A stretch of 64,000 nucleotides of DNA from Halorhabdus rudnickae (lineage in GTDB: Archaea; Halobacteriota; Halobacteria; Halobacteriales; Haloarculaceae), in the NCBI RefSeq assembly GCF_900880625.1, contig NZ_CAAHFB010000001.1:1240001-1304000 (forward strand), read 5' to 3'. Shown piece by piece: positions 52,490 to 62,249 of the stretch (positions within the stretch are counted from its first letter, which is position 1; each line of letters starts with the position of its first letter). Both the position numbers and the translations under genes were made by a program. A model generated the notes under the pieces. It worked only from the letters and a program-made list of their open reading frames with translations. It did no database searches and was not told the DNA's origin.

Positions 52490-54087
52490 GTACCGACCGA
52501 TACAACCAGACGCCGCCGGCTAGCGAGCGCGAAGCCCACTTCGCCGGTGGCGGCATCGCGGGACTGGCCGGCGCCGCGTTCCTGATCCGGGATGGCAATG
52601 TACCCGGCGAGAACATCCACGTCTACGAGAAACTCGACGTGATGGGTGGCGCGATGGACGGTGCCGGCGATCCCGACGAGGGGTACGTCATCCGTGGCGG
52701 GCGCATGTTCAACTTCCCCGCCTACGAGTGCACGTGGGACCTCTTCCGGACGATTCCGTCGTTGGAGGACCCAGACACCTCCGTCAAGGAGGAGATGAAC
52801 GAGTTCAACCGGCGCTACGAGTCTTACGCGGAAACTCGGCTGATGTCGGGCAGTCGCCGGATCGACGCCTCCCAGTACGAACTAGACACGCAGGATCGAC
52901 TCGCGCTGGTCCGCCTGCTGGCAACGCCCGAACAGCGCCTGGGCGACACCCGGATCGAGGAGTGGTTCCGAGAGGAGTTCTTCGAGACGAACTTCTGGTA
53001 CGTCTGGGCGACTATCTTCGCCTTCCAGCCCTGGCACAGCGTCGCCGAGGTTCGCCGGTACATGTACCGGTTCTTCCACGAGTTTCCTCAGTTGCACACC
53101 ATGGAGGGGATCGATCGGACCAAGTACAACCAGTACGACTCCATGATCCTGCCGCTCCGGCGGTGGCTCGACGACAACGGGGTCGACTTCCAGTACAACA
53201 CCAAAGTAACCGACATGGACGTGGTCACCTCCCGAGAAGGTCGGACCGTCGAGCGCATCCACATGGAGGCCGATGACGACCACGAAACCGTGGATGTCGA
53301 CCCGACGGACATGGTGTTCGTCACGAACGGGTCGATGACCGACGGCTCCGATCTCGGAACGATGGACGAGGCCCCCCAAACCAACGAGACCGGGGCATCC
53401 TGGGAACTCTGGCGAAACCTCGCCGAGAACAACCCACAGTTCGGCGATCCCGAGGTCTTCGCTGGGAACGTTCAAGAGACCAAGTGGGAGTCGTTCACCG
53501 TCACGCTGGACAACACCGATCTGTTCGAGCATATCGTCGAGTTCACGCGAGAAGAGCCCGGAAACGGCCTGGTGACCTACGTCGACTCGAACTGGCTCAT
53601 GTCCACCGTGGTCGCCGCCCAGCCACACTTCGCGAACCAGCCCGACGACGTGAAGGTTTTCTGGGGCTACGCACTGTTCCCCGACCGGAAAGGCAACTAC
53701 GTCGAGAAGAAAATGTCCGAATGCACCGGCCGAGAGATCCTTGAGGAACTGTGCTATCACCTGAACTGTGAGGAGCGCCTACCTGAGATCCTAAAAGACG
53801 TGAACTGCATCCCCTGCATGATGCCGTTCATCACGGCTCATTTCCAGCCCCGCGAGCCCGGCGACCGACCGAGAGTGATCCCGGACGGGTCGAACAACCT
53901 CGCCTTCCTCGGCCAGTACGCCGAGCTGGACCGAGATGTCGTGTTCACCGTCGAGTACTCGGTGCGCTCGGCGATGACCGCTGTCTACGAGTTTCTCAAC
54001 CTCGACGAGGACGAGATCCCGCCGATCAGCAAGCACTACCGCGATCCCGAAGTGCTACTGGACGGGATCAAGGCTTCCTACCGATAG
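52486..54087 (+). CDS. ohyA: Oleate hydratase (fatty acid double-bond hydratase)
   Basis: 533 residues, normal for the family. The FAD motif GGGIAGLAGAAFLIRDG (residues about 21-37) leads to VYEKLDVMGGAMDGAG and RGGRMFNFPAYECTWDLF, strongly conserved in oleate hydratases (myosin-cross-reactive antigen family). The C-terminus has IPCMMPFITAHFQPR. It adds water across the double bond of unsaturated fatty acids, giving 10-hydroxy acids. Archaeal lipids contain no fatty acids, so the substrate is probably imported, and the enzyme may detoxify free fatty acids. Confidence 0.95.
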   Translation: MSTDRYNQTPPASEREAHFAGGGIAGLAGAAFLIRDGNVPGENIHVYEKLDVMGGAMDGAGDPDEGYVIRGGRMFNFPAYECTWDLFRTIPSLEDPDTSVKEEMNEFNRRYESYAETRLMSGSRRIDASQYELDTQDRLALVRLLATPEQRLGDTRIEEWFREEFFETNFWYVWATIFAFQPWHSVAEVRRYMYRFFHEFPQLHTMEGIDRTKYNQYDSMILPLRRWLDDNGVDFQYNTKVTDMDVVTSREGRTVERIHMEADDDHETVDVDPTDMVFVTNGSMTDGSDLGTMDEAPQTNETGASWELWRNLAENNPQFGDPEVFAGNVQETKWESFTVTLDNTDLFEHIVEFTREEPGNGLVTYVDSNWLMSTVVAAQPHFANQPDDVKVFWGYALFPDRKGNYVEKKMSECTGREILEELCYHLNCEERLPEILKDVNCIPCMMPFITAHFQPREPGDRPRVIPDGSNNLAFLGQYAELDRDVVFTVEYSVRSAMTAVYEFLNLDEDEIPPISKHYRDPEVLLDGIKASYR

Positions 54088-54231
54088 GAATGGACACCCT
54101 ATACCGCGACGAGCGAAACGAGTCGCGGTTTCACCAGACGTGACCGATAGGAGTGCCGAGTTCTTTTCCTACGTCTCCACAAGGAGTGGATCCGAGCGCC
54201 GCGAGGCTATGCGACGGAACAAAATGTTGAG

Positions 54232-54305
54232 TGCCGCCTCCCGGATTTGAACCGGGGACAGCTCGATCTTCAGTCGAGTGCTCTCCCAATCTGAGCTAAG
54301 GCGGC
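54232..54305 (-). tRNA. tRNA-Phe(GAA)
   Basis: 74 bases. Acceptor gccgcct pairs with aggcggc, discriminator A. The anticodon stem ctcga / tcgag encloses ctgaaga, anticodon GAA. T arm cccgg-ttcaaat-ccggg is perfect. No CCA encoded. No duplicated tRNA end was found around it. Confidence 0.96.
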
Positions 54306-54359
54306 CTGTTCGGAAAGTCGGCAAGCGGTAGGAAAAGGATTTCGAAAGGCGGCGGTCCG

Positions 54360-54731
54360 TTACTCGTCGGCGAGTCCTTCGATCAGGAACTCCGCGGAGG
54401 TCCGGGTCGTCGCCATAGGCGTGTCATGGACGTCACAGATACGAAGCAGCGCTGAAATGTCGGGTTCGTGTGGCTGGGCAGTCAATGGGTCCCGGAGGAA
54501 GACAATGCCGTCGAGGCCCTCATCAGCCACTTCCGCGCCGATCTGCGTGTCGCCACCTAGCGGCCCGGATTGTTTCCGTTCGACATCTAACTCAGATTCT
54601 TCCATGATTCGCTTGCCAGTCGTCCCGGTAGCGACGATGTCGAACCCCGAGAGATCGTCCTCGTGGGAACGAACGAAGTCGATCATCTCAGGTTTCTCGT
54701 CGTCGTGAGCGATGAGTGCGATTCGGGTCAT
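54360..54731 (-). CDS. mgsA: Methylglyoxal synthase
   Basis: 123 residues from ATG 54731 ([19 protein letters not shown]). Family marks are [21 protein letters not shown] (phosphate site), [18 protein letters not shown] (catalytic Asp in GGDxQ) and [20 protein letters not shown]. It converts dihydroxyacetone phosphate to methylglyoxal, a bypass of lower glycolysis reported in haloarchaea. Length fits. It sits next to the HalOD1 gene on the same strand, 64 bases away. Confidence 0.95.
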   Translation of the reverse strand: MTRIALIAHDDEKPEMIDFVRSHEDDLSGFDIVATGTTGKRIMEESELDVERKQSGPLGGDTQIGAEVADEGLDGIVFLRDPLTAQPHEPDISALLRICDVHDTPMATTRTSAEFLIEGLADE

Positions 54732-54795
54732 ACTTCCACAAGGGGCGGCCGCAGGTAAAGATGTTGAGATCCAGTCGTTACAGACAACTTTTGGG

Positions 54796-55083
54796 TCACT
54801 CGACAGCAACGATGTCGACCGCGCCCGACTGATGGACCGTCACTTCGTAGGGATCGACTTCGAAGGAGAGTGTTTCCAGATCAGTCTCGTCGTCGAACAG
54901 CGATCCGAGTGAGTCGTCATCGACGTACTCGCCGAGCGGATCAAGGTCCCCGGCTTCGTACTCGGTCGCGTCGAGAATTGCGTCGATAACGATTTCGTCG
55001 ACAGAACGGGGCTGAATCCAGTCTTCACCGCCTCCCTCGGCCACGTCAGGAATTACGTATAGATCGTCTGGGCACATATACAT
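54796..55083 (-). CDS. HalOD1 output-domain protein
   Basis: 95 residues from ATG 55083 ([17 protein letters not shown]). It contains the HalOD1 pattern: [20 protein letters not shown], a [18 protein letters not shown] mid-segment (the conserved PLxxxxDxxxLxxLF-type core) and a final [17 protein letters not shown] strand set. HalOD1 domains are output modules of haloarchaeal signalling, here as a stand-alone protein. It lies between the Bat-HTH and methylglyoxal synthase genes. Partner unknown. Confidence 0.85.
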   Translation of the reverse strand: MYMCPDDLYVIPDVAEGGGEDWIQPRSVDEIVIDAILDATEYEAGDLDPLGEYVDDDSLGSLFDDETDLETLSFEVDPYEVTVHQSGAVDIVAVE

Positions 55084-55249
55084 ATTCCGACGACCGTGAC
55101 GTATATAGGGACTCTTACCAGTTTCGCGCCGTGAAAGAGCGACAATCGTCGGACAGTTCCGGACCTCTAAAGCGTCGTGGTTCGTCCGGATCGTGTCTCC
55201 GCTATCCCGAATCAAGGCAGCCCCTGAAATATAAACTGATTGGGAGAAA

Positions 55250-55915
55250 TCACTGCCTGTCGGCGGTCCCGTCCGCGTCACGTTCACAGACGGTGTTAGA
55301 GACGAGTACCCACAGACCCCGGCGGAGACGTTCGGAGGCTGCCTGCTGTGAGATGTCGAGTTCGTTGGCCAGCGAGGCGAGCGTGGTCTCCCGCGGGACC
55401 GAAAAGTAGCCCCGATTCCAGGCGAGCGTGACGATTTCGCGCTGGGAAGGCGTCAACCCGAACCCGTAGCAAGTCGCCTCGTCCCGGTCGTGGATCGACG
55501 TGACGTCGACCCGGACGCCGAGGTCGCGACATCGCTCACAGAGCGCCGAGAGGGCATCACGATCCGGGATTCGGAACCGGACGTCCCAACCCTCGCCGTC
55601 GCTGATCGCCGCGAGCAACAGTGCATCGTGTTCGATCGCGGCGTTATAGATCGACACTGCCGGCAGATCCCCCGGATGGATAGTACGATAGAGCGGCGCC
55701 TCGGCGGTCGTCGCGAGTCGCCGCACATCCTCGACAGTCGGATCGTCGGCGAGGGACGCGTCGAGATCAGCGGCCGGAACCCCCCGTGCCCAGAAGACGA
55801 GACGAAACGGCGTCGATTCACCGGCGTGAAGCCCCTCGAGTTCGAGACTGAGATCCGGATACTCCGCGAAGGTAGGCTGGAGTACCTCGGCATCGAATCG
55901 GCAACAGGCGATCAT
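55250..55915 (-). CDS. Bat-type HTH transcription regulator
   Basis: 221 residues from ATG 55915 (MIACCRFDAEVLQPTFAEYP). N-terminal part is the Bat/sensor-like domain (VPAADLDASLADDPTVEDVR, ALLLAAISDGEGWDVRFRIP). The C-terminal HTH_10 domain reads LTPSQREIVTLAWNRGYFSV, RETTLASLANELDISQQAAS, LRRGLWVLV. Such proteins control responses to light, oxygen or redox state in haloarchaea. It is the first gene of a possible operon with the HalOD1 protein, 166 bases apart. Target genes unknown. Confidence 0.9.
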   Translation of the reverse strand: MIACCRFDAEVLQPTFAEYPDLSLELEGLHAGESTPFRLVFWARGVPAADLDASLADDPTVEDVRRLATTAEAPLYRTIHPGDLPAVSIYNAAIEHDALLLAAISDGEGWDVRFRIPDRDALSALCERCRDLGVRVDVTSIHDRDEATCYGFGLTPSQREIVTLAWNRGYFSVPRETTLASLANELDISQQAASERLRRGLWVLVSNTVCERDADGTADRQ

Positions 55916-56266
55916 TGTCCGAAATCCATCTGGGCGGAAAGATGTGTCTTCGTGACATAAATTCCGCGATTCTCACGTGATACATATCCGAAAGACAGAC
56001 CAGACTCACGGCGTGAGAGAACAGACCCATACAGTGACTGGACTAGAATCGGGACCGGGCGGAGCTCCCCCCCGTTCCACGCACGGTGTCGGCAACCCGG
56101 AGCACAGGTATGTCAGAGGCACGGGCTCCGATGTCAGCGGGTCGCGCCAACACCGTACCCTCATTCTGGAGGGGCTGGCCACATAACAGTAGCACTTGTA
56201 TAATCAAGTAGTATATAAGGGGTGTCAAAACCGGGTCGCGAGGCTATCGACCGATCCGAACAGCGA
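55916..56266. other. Gene-free stretch between Bat-HTH and dUTPase genes
   Basis: No gene supported. It contains AT-rich runs before the Bat-HTH gene (about 55950-55985) and a second one near 56190-56215 (atcaagtagtatataagg) that could be a promoter. A small inverted pair ctcacggcgtgag lies around 56009-56021. Nothing else recognised. Confidence 0.4.
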
Positions 56267-56731
56267 TTACGACAAATGTTCGCCTTGATACGATCCCTCG
56301 TAGGTATTCTGATGTGCGGCCTCAGCGAGGACGAGTTGGGCGATGCGGGCGCCCGCTTCCAACTCGATCCGGTGGTGGACTTCGAGTAGACCCTCGCCGC
56401 GCCCTTCGTAACCGGCGTCCCAGACAGCGGTATCGAGCATACAGGAGTTCCGCAGCAATGAGGAGCGGGGCAACAGGAACCCGACGTGGCCGTCAGGAAT
56501 CCGGACGACTTCGGCGTACCGGACGACGTACCCACCGGGAGAGAGATCGAAGATGCCGTCCTCGCCTTCGATGCGCTCGCGCCCGCCCACTGTCTTGCCA
56601 TCACGACCGACTCGACCGGCTTCGACCTGCTCGAATACCGCATCGAGTGTCAGATCGACACCGTTTGGCTGGATCTGGTCGTCACGGAGGTCCTCAAGCT
56701 GTGCGGCGACGAAGTGACCGCTCTTGAACAT
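56267..56731 (-). CDS. dUTP diphosphatase / dCTP deaminase family protein
   Basis: 154 residues from ATG 56731 (MFKSGHFVAAQLEDLRDDQIQ). Conserved DCD/dUTPase motifs are QPNGVDLTLD, GHVGFLLPRSSLLRNSCML and VWDAGYEGRGEGLLEVHH. The length is shorter than a full dCTP deaminase and fits the haloarchaeal dUTPase form. The protein clears dUTP and supplies dUMP. The upstream extension of the frame is basic and rejected. Divergent from the aconitase gene. Confidence 0.85.
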   Translation of the reverse strand: MFKSGHFVAAQLEDLRDDQIQPNGVDLTLDAVFEQVEAGRVGRDGKTVGGRERIEGEDGIFDLSPGGYVVRYAEVVRIPDGHVGFLLPRSSLLRNSCMLDTAVWDAGYEGRGEGLLEVHHRIELEAGARIAQLVLAEAAHQNTYEGSYQGEHLS

Positions 56732-56926
56732 AGCGGGGGATCGCCGCTCGGGACCAAGAGCGTTCCGACGTTTGGATCGACGTTCAGGTTCGAGACTCCG
56801 AAAGCCGACCAGGCATGACCGACACGGTCGATCATCGGGGAACGGAGAAACCGCCAGAGGGCGAACCCGCAGCATTCGCGCCAACACCGGGGATTTATGT
56901 CCGTGCGCAGCCTCTTACTGGACGAT

Positions 56927-58900
56927 ATGGGACAGACGCTCACGGAGAAGATCCTCGACGACCACCTCGTCGAAGGGGAACTGACTCCAGGCGAGGAGAT
57001 CGGCATCGAGATCGATCAGGCACTCACACAGGACACGACGGGGACGCTCGTCTGGCTGCAGTTCGAGGCACTCGACCTCGAAGAGGTACAGACGGAACTG
57101 GCGGCCCAGTACTGTGACCACCAGACGTATCAATTCGACTTTAAAAATACCGACGATCATCGGTTCCTGCGCTCGGCGGCTGGGACGTACGGCGCGTACT
57201 TCTCGCGACCGGGGAACGGGATCTGCCACCAGGTCCACAAAGAGCACTTCGCCGCGCCGGGCAAGACGATGCTCGGTTCGGACAGCCACACGCCGACGCC
57301 CGGCGGCCTGGGCGAACTTGCGATCGGCGCGGGCGGACTCGACCTCGCGGTGGCGATGGGTGGCGGCGCCTACTACATCGAGATGCCCGAGATCGTCAAC
57401 GTCCGTCTGGAGGGCGAGTTGCCGGAGTGGGCGACCGCCAAAGACGTCATCCTCGAACTGCTCCGGCGGCTCTCGGTGAAGGGTGGCGTCGGAAAGGTTC
57501 TTGAGTTCACTGGCCCGGGCGTCGAGACGCTGACCGTGCCCGAGCGGACGACTATCACCAACATGGGCACGGAGCTGGGCGCGACGACGTCGATCTTCCC
57601 GACCGACGAGAAGACCAAAGACTTCCTCTCCCGACTCGACCGGGCCGAGGAGTACGTCGAGATCGGCCCGGACGAGGACGCCGAGTATCACGACCAGATC
57701 ACGGTCGACCTCTCGGATCTGGAGCCGCTGATCGCCACGCCGTCGATGCCCGACAACGTCGTTCCGGTCCGGGAAGTTCAAGGCACGGACGTCGAGCAGG
57801 TCATCATCGGCTCGTGTACCAACGGCGCCTACGAGGACATTCTTCCGTCGGCGAAGATGCTCGAAGGCCGCGAGATCGATCCGACGACCGAGATGATCGT
57901 CGCCCCCGGCTCGAAGCAGGCTTCCGAGATGCTCGCCCGGGAAGGCTGGGCCTCAGAGATGATGGCCGCCGGCGTCAACTTCTCGGAAGCCACCTGTGGG
58001 GCCTGTATCGGGATCGGCCACGTGCCCGCCTCTGATTCGGTCAGCCTGCGGACGTTCAACCGGAACTTCGAGGGGCGGTCGGGCCTGGAGGACGACAACG
58101 TCTACCTGGTCTCCCCGGAGGTCGCGACCGCGTCGGCCATCGCCGGCGAGATTGTCGACCCGCGTGATTTGGCTACGGAACTCGGTGACCTGGACGCACC
58201 GGGTATGGAACTACCCGACGAATATTACGGTGCCGACACGGACATCATCGAGCCCGAAAACGCCGTCGACGACGACCTCATCAAGGGGCCGAACATCGGC
58301 GACGTGCCGCTGAAGGATCCCCTCGAGGCTGACCTGGGCGGGCCGACGCTGCTGAAGATGGGCGACGACATCACGACCGACCACATCATCCCGGCAACCC
58401 AGGACATCCTGATGTATCGGTCGAACGTCCCCAAGCTCTCGGAGTTCACCCTCTCGCGGGTCGACGAGGACTTCGCCCAGCGTGCGCTGGACGCCGACGG
58501 CGGGTTCCTGGTTGCGGGCGAGAACTACGGCCAGGGCTCTTCCCGGGAGCACGCAGCCCTCTGCCCGATGTACTTAGGCGTCGAGGGTGTGCTGGCCCAG
58601 AGCTTCGCGCGCATCCACAAGGCCAATCTGTTCAACTTCGGCCTGCTGCCCTTAGAGATCGACGAGGAAACGTACGAGAAGATCGACCAGGGCGACGACA
58701 TCGAGATCGTCGACGACGTAGCGGGTGCCGTCCGATCCGGTGCCGAGGAGTTCACGATCCGGGTCAACGACGAGTGGGAGGCGACGGGCTACCTGGACGC
58801 CTCCGAGCGTGAACGGGAGATCCTCGCCGACGGCGGCAAGCTCCCCCACACCAAGTTGCAGTACGAACAGTCCGGGTCTGGGACGCCTGCCGACGACTGA
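56927..58900 (+). CDS. acn: Aconitate hydratase
   Basis: 657 residues from ATG 56927 (MGQTLTEKILDDHLVEGEL). Iron-sulfur ligands are in GSCTNGAYEDI and ATCGACIGIGH. GSDSHTPTPGGLGELAIGAGG gives the catalytic His/Asp region and ENYGQGSSREHAAL the swivel-domain active-site loop. The layout (short N-terminal, fused swivel) is like the archaeal/mitochondrial type. It interconverts citrate and isocitrate in the TCA cycle. The TATA-like gatttatg 36 bases before fits a short leader. Confidence 0.96.
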   Translation: MGQTLTEKILDDHLVEGELTPGEEIGIEIDQALTQDTTGTLVWLQFEALDLEEVQTELAAQYCDHQTYQFDFKNTDDHRFLRSAAGTYGAYFSRPGNGICHQVHKEHFAAPGKTMLGSDSHTPTPGGLGELAIGAGGLDLAVAMGGGAYYIEMPEIVNVRLEGELPEWATAKDVILELLRRLSVKGGVGKVLEFTGPGVETLTVPERTTITNMGTELGATTSIFPTDEKTKDFLSRLDRAEEYVEIGPDEDAEYHDQITVDLSDLEPLIATPSMPDNVVPVREVQGTDVEQVIIGSCTNGAYEDILPSAKMLEGREIDPTTEMIVAPGSKQASEMLAREGWASEMMAAGVNFSEATCGACIGIGHVPASDSVSLRTFNRNFEGRSGLEDDNVYLVSPEVATASAIAGEIVDPRDLATELGDLDAPGMELPDEYYGADTDIIEPENAVDDDLIKGPNIGDVPLKDPLEADLGGPTLLKMGDDITTDHIIPATQDILMYRSNVPKLSEFTLSRVDEDFAQRALDADGGFLVAGENYGQGSSREHAALCPMYLGVEGVLAQSFARIHKANLFNFGLLPLEIDEETYEKIDQGDDIEIVDDVAGAVRSGAEEFTIRVNDEWEATGYLDASEREREILADGGKLPHTKLQYEQSGSGTPADD

Positions 58901-59108
58901 TCGGGACCGCCCCGAAACTCGCGGCGCTCGCTTTTTTGGCTCTTGCCAAGCCCAGTGAAACAGCGTGAGAATCACGGCATCCCGCCAACAATGCTGGAGT
59001 ATGCCTACCCAAACAGCATTACCCGCTGTTTTTCCACAATTTCGCAAATATATTCGATATTATGATGTTTTTACTGTAAATTACGGTAGAAAAGATTAAA
59101 TAGTTTTG

Positions 59109-59327
59109 CGACGCGACCAAGAATATATCACTGATGACGGCGTTTACATCAACCAGGTCGAGTGTCTCTGGTCACTGTTGAATCCGTGGCTGGCGAAATT
59201 CCGTGGTCTCTCCAAACCAGGATTGGAGTAGTCCGTCCGAACCTACGGGTTCGTCCGGACGCTCAACCTTGCTGGAGCACCGCTGCACGCGCTTGTTGAG
59301 TGCTTCGTCGTCAACGTGTTTCGCTAA
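59109..59327 (+). pseudogene. Transposase C-terminal remnant, IS1595-like, with in-frame stop
   Basis: From 59109 the plus frame reads RRDQEYITDDGVYINQVECL and then [20 protein letters not shown], followed by TAG at 59229-59231, and then in frame [20 protein letters not shown] ... FVVNVFR and a stop at 59325. The pattern of DDE-type IS1595 transposase C-termini (acidic Glu before LWSLL, then a Gly-rich turn) is clear. The N-terminal two thirds and both element ends are missing. Confidence 0.75.
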
Positions 59328-59344
59328 GTTGGGCAAGAGCCTAA

Positions 59345-59356
59345 GATTTTATTATG
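59345..59356 (+). promoter_or_regulatory. TATA-like box for the transducer fusion gene
   Basis: gattttattatg lies about 25-30 bases before ATG 59377, which places the transcript start at or next to the start codon. It begins 18 bases after the transposase remnant, so the remnant may have brought or created the promoter. Confidence 0.5.
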
Positions 59357-59376
59357 AAGAACGGCTTTGTGGGGTT

Positions 59377-62007
59377 ATGAAACAACTACTCGGTTTGCTG
59401 GCGGGAAACTTCAAAGATGAGCCGGGTACTACAGATGGATCAGAGATGACTGATGGGGATATAGAGATGGGAAAGACACCCTCATCAAACTTTGAAAGCG
59501 GTGGCAATGAGATTGTGACGGAAAGTGTTGAGTCGTTCGATTTAGATGGGCTGTCCAAGACGGAGGTACGAGCGGTCATCACAGAGTTGCATAATGAGCG
59601 TAATATTGCTCAGGAGCGTGTCCGCAATCTGGAGGACCGTGTTGAGGGGTTGGAGGCTGAATTGCGAGAGAAGGACCAGCGGCTTCACGACTATGAGGGT
59701 TCAGTGAATGAGTTACAGGGCGTTGTCACGGCAAATGCCGACGGTGATCTGACTCGGCGTGCTGAGATAGATTCTGATATCGACACGATTACCGACTTTG
59801 TTGCCACCTACAATGAGATGATAAAGCGGTGGAATGAGATTGCTCAGCAGTTGAAAACGGCCAGCCAGACTGTGACGGATGCGACAAAGACTGTTGAGGA
59901 CGAAATCCATGCTGTCAGCGACAAAAGCGAAGAAATCGACACATCGGTCGATGATATCGCGCGTGGTGCTGAAGAGCAGAGTGACAAGTTGGGAGAGGTG
60001 CTTGATGAGTTGGAAAGCTTATCAGCGACGATCGAAGAGGTGGCTGCATCGACAGATGAGATAGCAACGAACGCAAGCGAGACGATTGAGCGGGGTGATT
60101 CAGCACAGCGGGCAGCAAGTGACGCGCTTGCTGTGTTGGAGTCTATGGAGTCCCAGACAGATGATCTGGTGACAGAAATTGAGGGTTTGAATGAATTGAT
60201 GGGTGGGATTGAGGAGGTAATGGAGTTCATCACAGATATTGCTGAGGAGACGAATATGCTTGCGCTCAATGCGAATATCGAGGCCGCCCGTGCCGATCAA
60301 AGTGGTGATGGGTTTGCTGTCGTAGCGGACGAGATTAAGTCTCTGGCAACGGAGACGAAAGAAGCGACCGATGATATTGCAGGCTCAATCGAAGAGGTGA
60401 ACGAGCAGACACAAACAGCTGTTGAGAAGATGCATTCGACGGAGGATGCAGTTGACGACACGCGGGAGGTAGTGCAAACCGCGATTACGGAGTTGGACGA
60501 GGTTGTCGAGATGTCAACCGAGGCGAGTCAAAGTATTCAGGAGACCAGTGAGGCGATTGATCAACAGGCTTCGACAACGCAGGAAGTCGTTGCAATGGTG
60601 GACGATGTGAGTGCGGGGAGCGAAGAAACGAGTGCTGCTGCACAGACTGCGGCTGAAGCGACGGAGACTCAAACGAAATCGATCACAGATATCGTCACGG
60701 AAGTTGAAACGCTAACGGCTGAGGCAGACGGTCTTGAGGGTGCCAGTGAGCAGTTTGAGACTGGCGAACGCGTGAAGCGAGTTGTTTCGAAGACGGATAC
60801 AGAGGTTGACTTCTGGCACGCGATGGGTGGGCAGAAAGCGTTGATACTGACGGATCTCGTTCGTGAGTTTGAACAAGAGTATGGTGGAGTGCATTTCAAC
60901 CTCTCATCGATGGGGAGCTATGATGGGACTCTGACAGAAGCACTGGCGGCTGCAGAAGAAGGAGATGCGCCAGCAATCACACAGGTTAACGAGATCAGCA
61001 CTCTGAAAGCCTATGAGAGCGGGGCGTTCAAGCCGGCGGGTGAGTTGTTGCCAGCACAGACACAACACTCTCTCGTTGATTCGGTCCAGGAGTACTATAC
61101 GATTGAGGGAACACTCCAGTCTGTACCGTTCAACTCCTCAAACCCGATTTTGGTGATCAACAAAGAGCTGTTTACTCAAGCCAGGTTGGATCCAGAGAAC
61201 CCACCAGAGACGTTGAGCGAGGTCAAACGTGCGAGTGAACAGCTTGTCTCACAAGGCGTCGCAGAATTCGGGATCACATTTGCGAACTACTCGTGGTTTG
61301 TTGAGCAGTGGTTTGCTGAGGACAGTCAACAACTAGTCGATGCAGAGAATGGTCGCACTGGAACGCCGAACGAGGCGTACATAGATAGTAAGACGGGCAG
61401 AGAGTTGTTTGATTGGTGGGTGACGATGGAGCATGATGGGTTATATCAAAATCCTGGCGTCAAAGCCCGTGGCACGGCGAAAAAAGAGTTCCATGATGAA
61501 CGAGTAGCTATGTTGATCGGGTCAACGTCGTCTCTCAATTCGATTGTCAGGCGTGCCGATTTTGCTGTTGAAACGGCACCGCTTCCAGTCTTGAATGAAC
61601 GAAATGGAGTAGTTGTTGGTGGGGCTTCGTTGTGGGTTGGTGATGGACTTGCGAATGAAACTGAGTCGGTGGTGCGTGCATTCTTCGACTGGCTGTTGGA
61701 GCCTGAGCAACAGGCCCAGTGGCATCAGGAGACTGGCTACTTCCCGGTCACAACAGATGCAATCAGGCAGTTACAGACGTCAGGTTGGTTTGAAGAAAAC
61801 CCCCACTTCGTGACTGCATTCACTCAGCTTCAAGATACGATCGATAGTGCAGCAACGAATGGAGCACTCATTCAGTCGTTCCCAGAGGTGCGCTCACTCA
61901 TCGAAGAGTATCGCGCTGAGATGGCAACGCCAGCAACCGTTTCACGACAGCTCCAAGAGTTGAATAGCGAAATTGAAACACGTCTTGGATATCAAACCGA
62001 TCGTTGA
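59377..62007 (+). CDS. Cytoplasmic chemotaxis transducer fused to a C-terminal solute-binding protein
   Basis: 876 residues from ATG 59377 ([17 protein letters not shown]). Upstream codons of the frame belong to the transposase remnant. No signal peptide or membrane segment. Residues about 58-115 are coiled coil, about 113-155 HAMP-like ([20 protein letters not shown]), about 160-465 the MCP signalling hairpin with tip [20 protein letters not shown] and [19 protein letters not shown]. From residue 479 ([13 protein letters not shown]) to the end is a UgpB/MalE-type solute-binding protein ([53 protein letters not shown]). Codon use and low GC differ from neighbours. A cytoplasmic solute sensor is inferred. 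Confidence 0.88.
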   Translation: MKQLLGLLAGNFKDEPGTTDGSEMTDGDIEMGKTPSSNFESGGNEIVTESVESFDLDGLSKTEVRAVITELHNERNIAQERVRNLEDRVEGLEAELREKDQRLHDYEGSVNELQGVVTANADGDLTRRAEIDSDIDTITDFVATYNEMIKRWNEIAQQLKTASQTVTDATKTVEDEIHAVSDKSEEIDTSVDDIARGAEEQSDKLGEVLDELESLSATIEEVAASTDEIATNASETIERGDSAQRAASDALAVLESMESQTDDLVTEIEGLNELMGGIEEVMEFITDIAEETNMLALNANIEAARADQSGDGFAVVADEIKSLATETKEATDDIAGSIEEVNEQTQTAVEKMHSTEDAVDDTREVVQTAITELDEVVEMSTEASQSIQETSEAIDQQASTTQEVVAMVDDVSAGSEETSAAAQTAAEATETQTKSITDIVTEVETLTAEADGLEGASEQFETGERVKRVVSKTDTEVDFWHAMGGQKALILTDLVREFEQEYGGVHFNLSSMGSYDGTLTEALAAAEEGDAPAITQVNEISTLKAYESGAFKPAGELLPAQTQHSLVDSVQEYYTIEGTLQSVPFNSSNPILVINKELFTQARLDPENPPETLSEVKRASEQLVSQGVAEFGITFANYSWFVEQWFAEDSQQLVDAENGRTGTPNEAYIDSKTGRELFDWWVTMEHDGLYQNPGVKARGTAKKEFHDERVAMLIGSTSSLNSIVRRADFAVETAPLPVLNERNGVVVGGASLWVGDGLANETESVVRAFFDWLLEPEQQAQWHQETGYFPVTTDAIRQLQTSGWFEENPHFVTAFTQLQDTIDSAATNGALIQSFPEVRSLIEEYRAEMATPATVSRQLQELNSEIETRLGYQTDR

Positions 62008-62125
62008 CAGTCCCGCTCTATCGGGAGCGTGACCACGCCACCAGTAACGAAGAGTTCCAGCCTGTCGATCGACGCAGGCCCATGGCCGGACCTGACGGTC
62101 ACGAATCGATAGAAAAACGAATAGT

Positions 62126-62144
62126 GGGGGTGGGGGTGGGGTGG
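62126..62144 (+). other. G-rich tract, possible G-quadruplex
   Basis: ggggg-t-ggggg-t-gggg-t-gg gives three runs of at least four G and a fourth of two with single-base loops. It lies between the transducer gene and rimI. A folded G-quadruplex in the plus strand or a transcript signal is possible; chance is the alternative. Confidence 0.35.
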
Positions 62145-62249
62145 CACCCGGATGGGTGCATGCGCTAGTTGTCCGCCGGTTATTAAGTGTCTTTTGGCGG
62201 CGGTGGGACTGTCGTTACGTCTTTGTAGGCCCCTGTCGTAGCTTGCACC

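Noticed and set aside
59229-59231. TAG in the transposase remnant as a pyrrolysine codon
   Set aside because: Most of the transposase is missing, so the gene is dead anyway; nothing supports pyrrolysine use here.
59203-59376. Upstream part of the transducer frame (58 codons) as coding
   Set aside because: It is out of frame with and overlaps the transposase remnant and has no transducer character; the TATA-like box at 59345 lies inside it.
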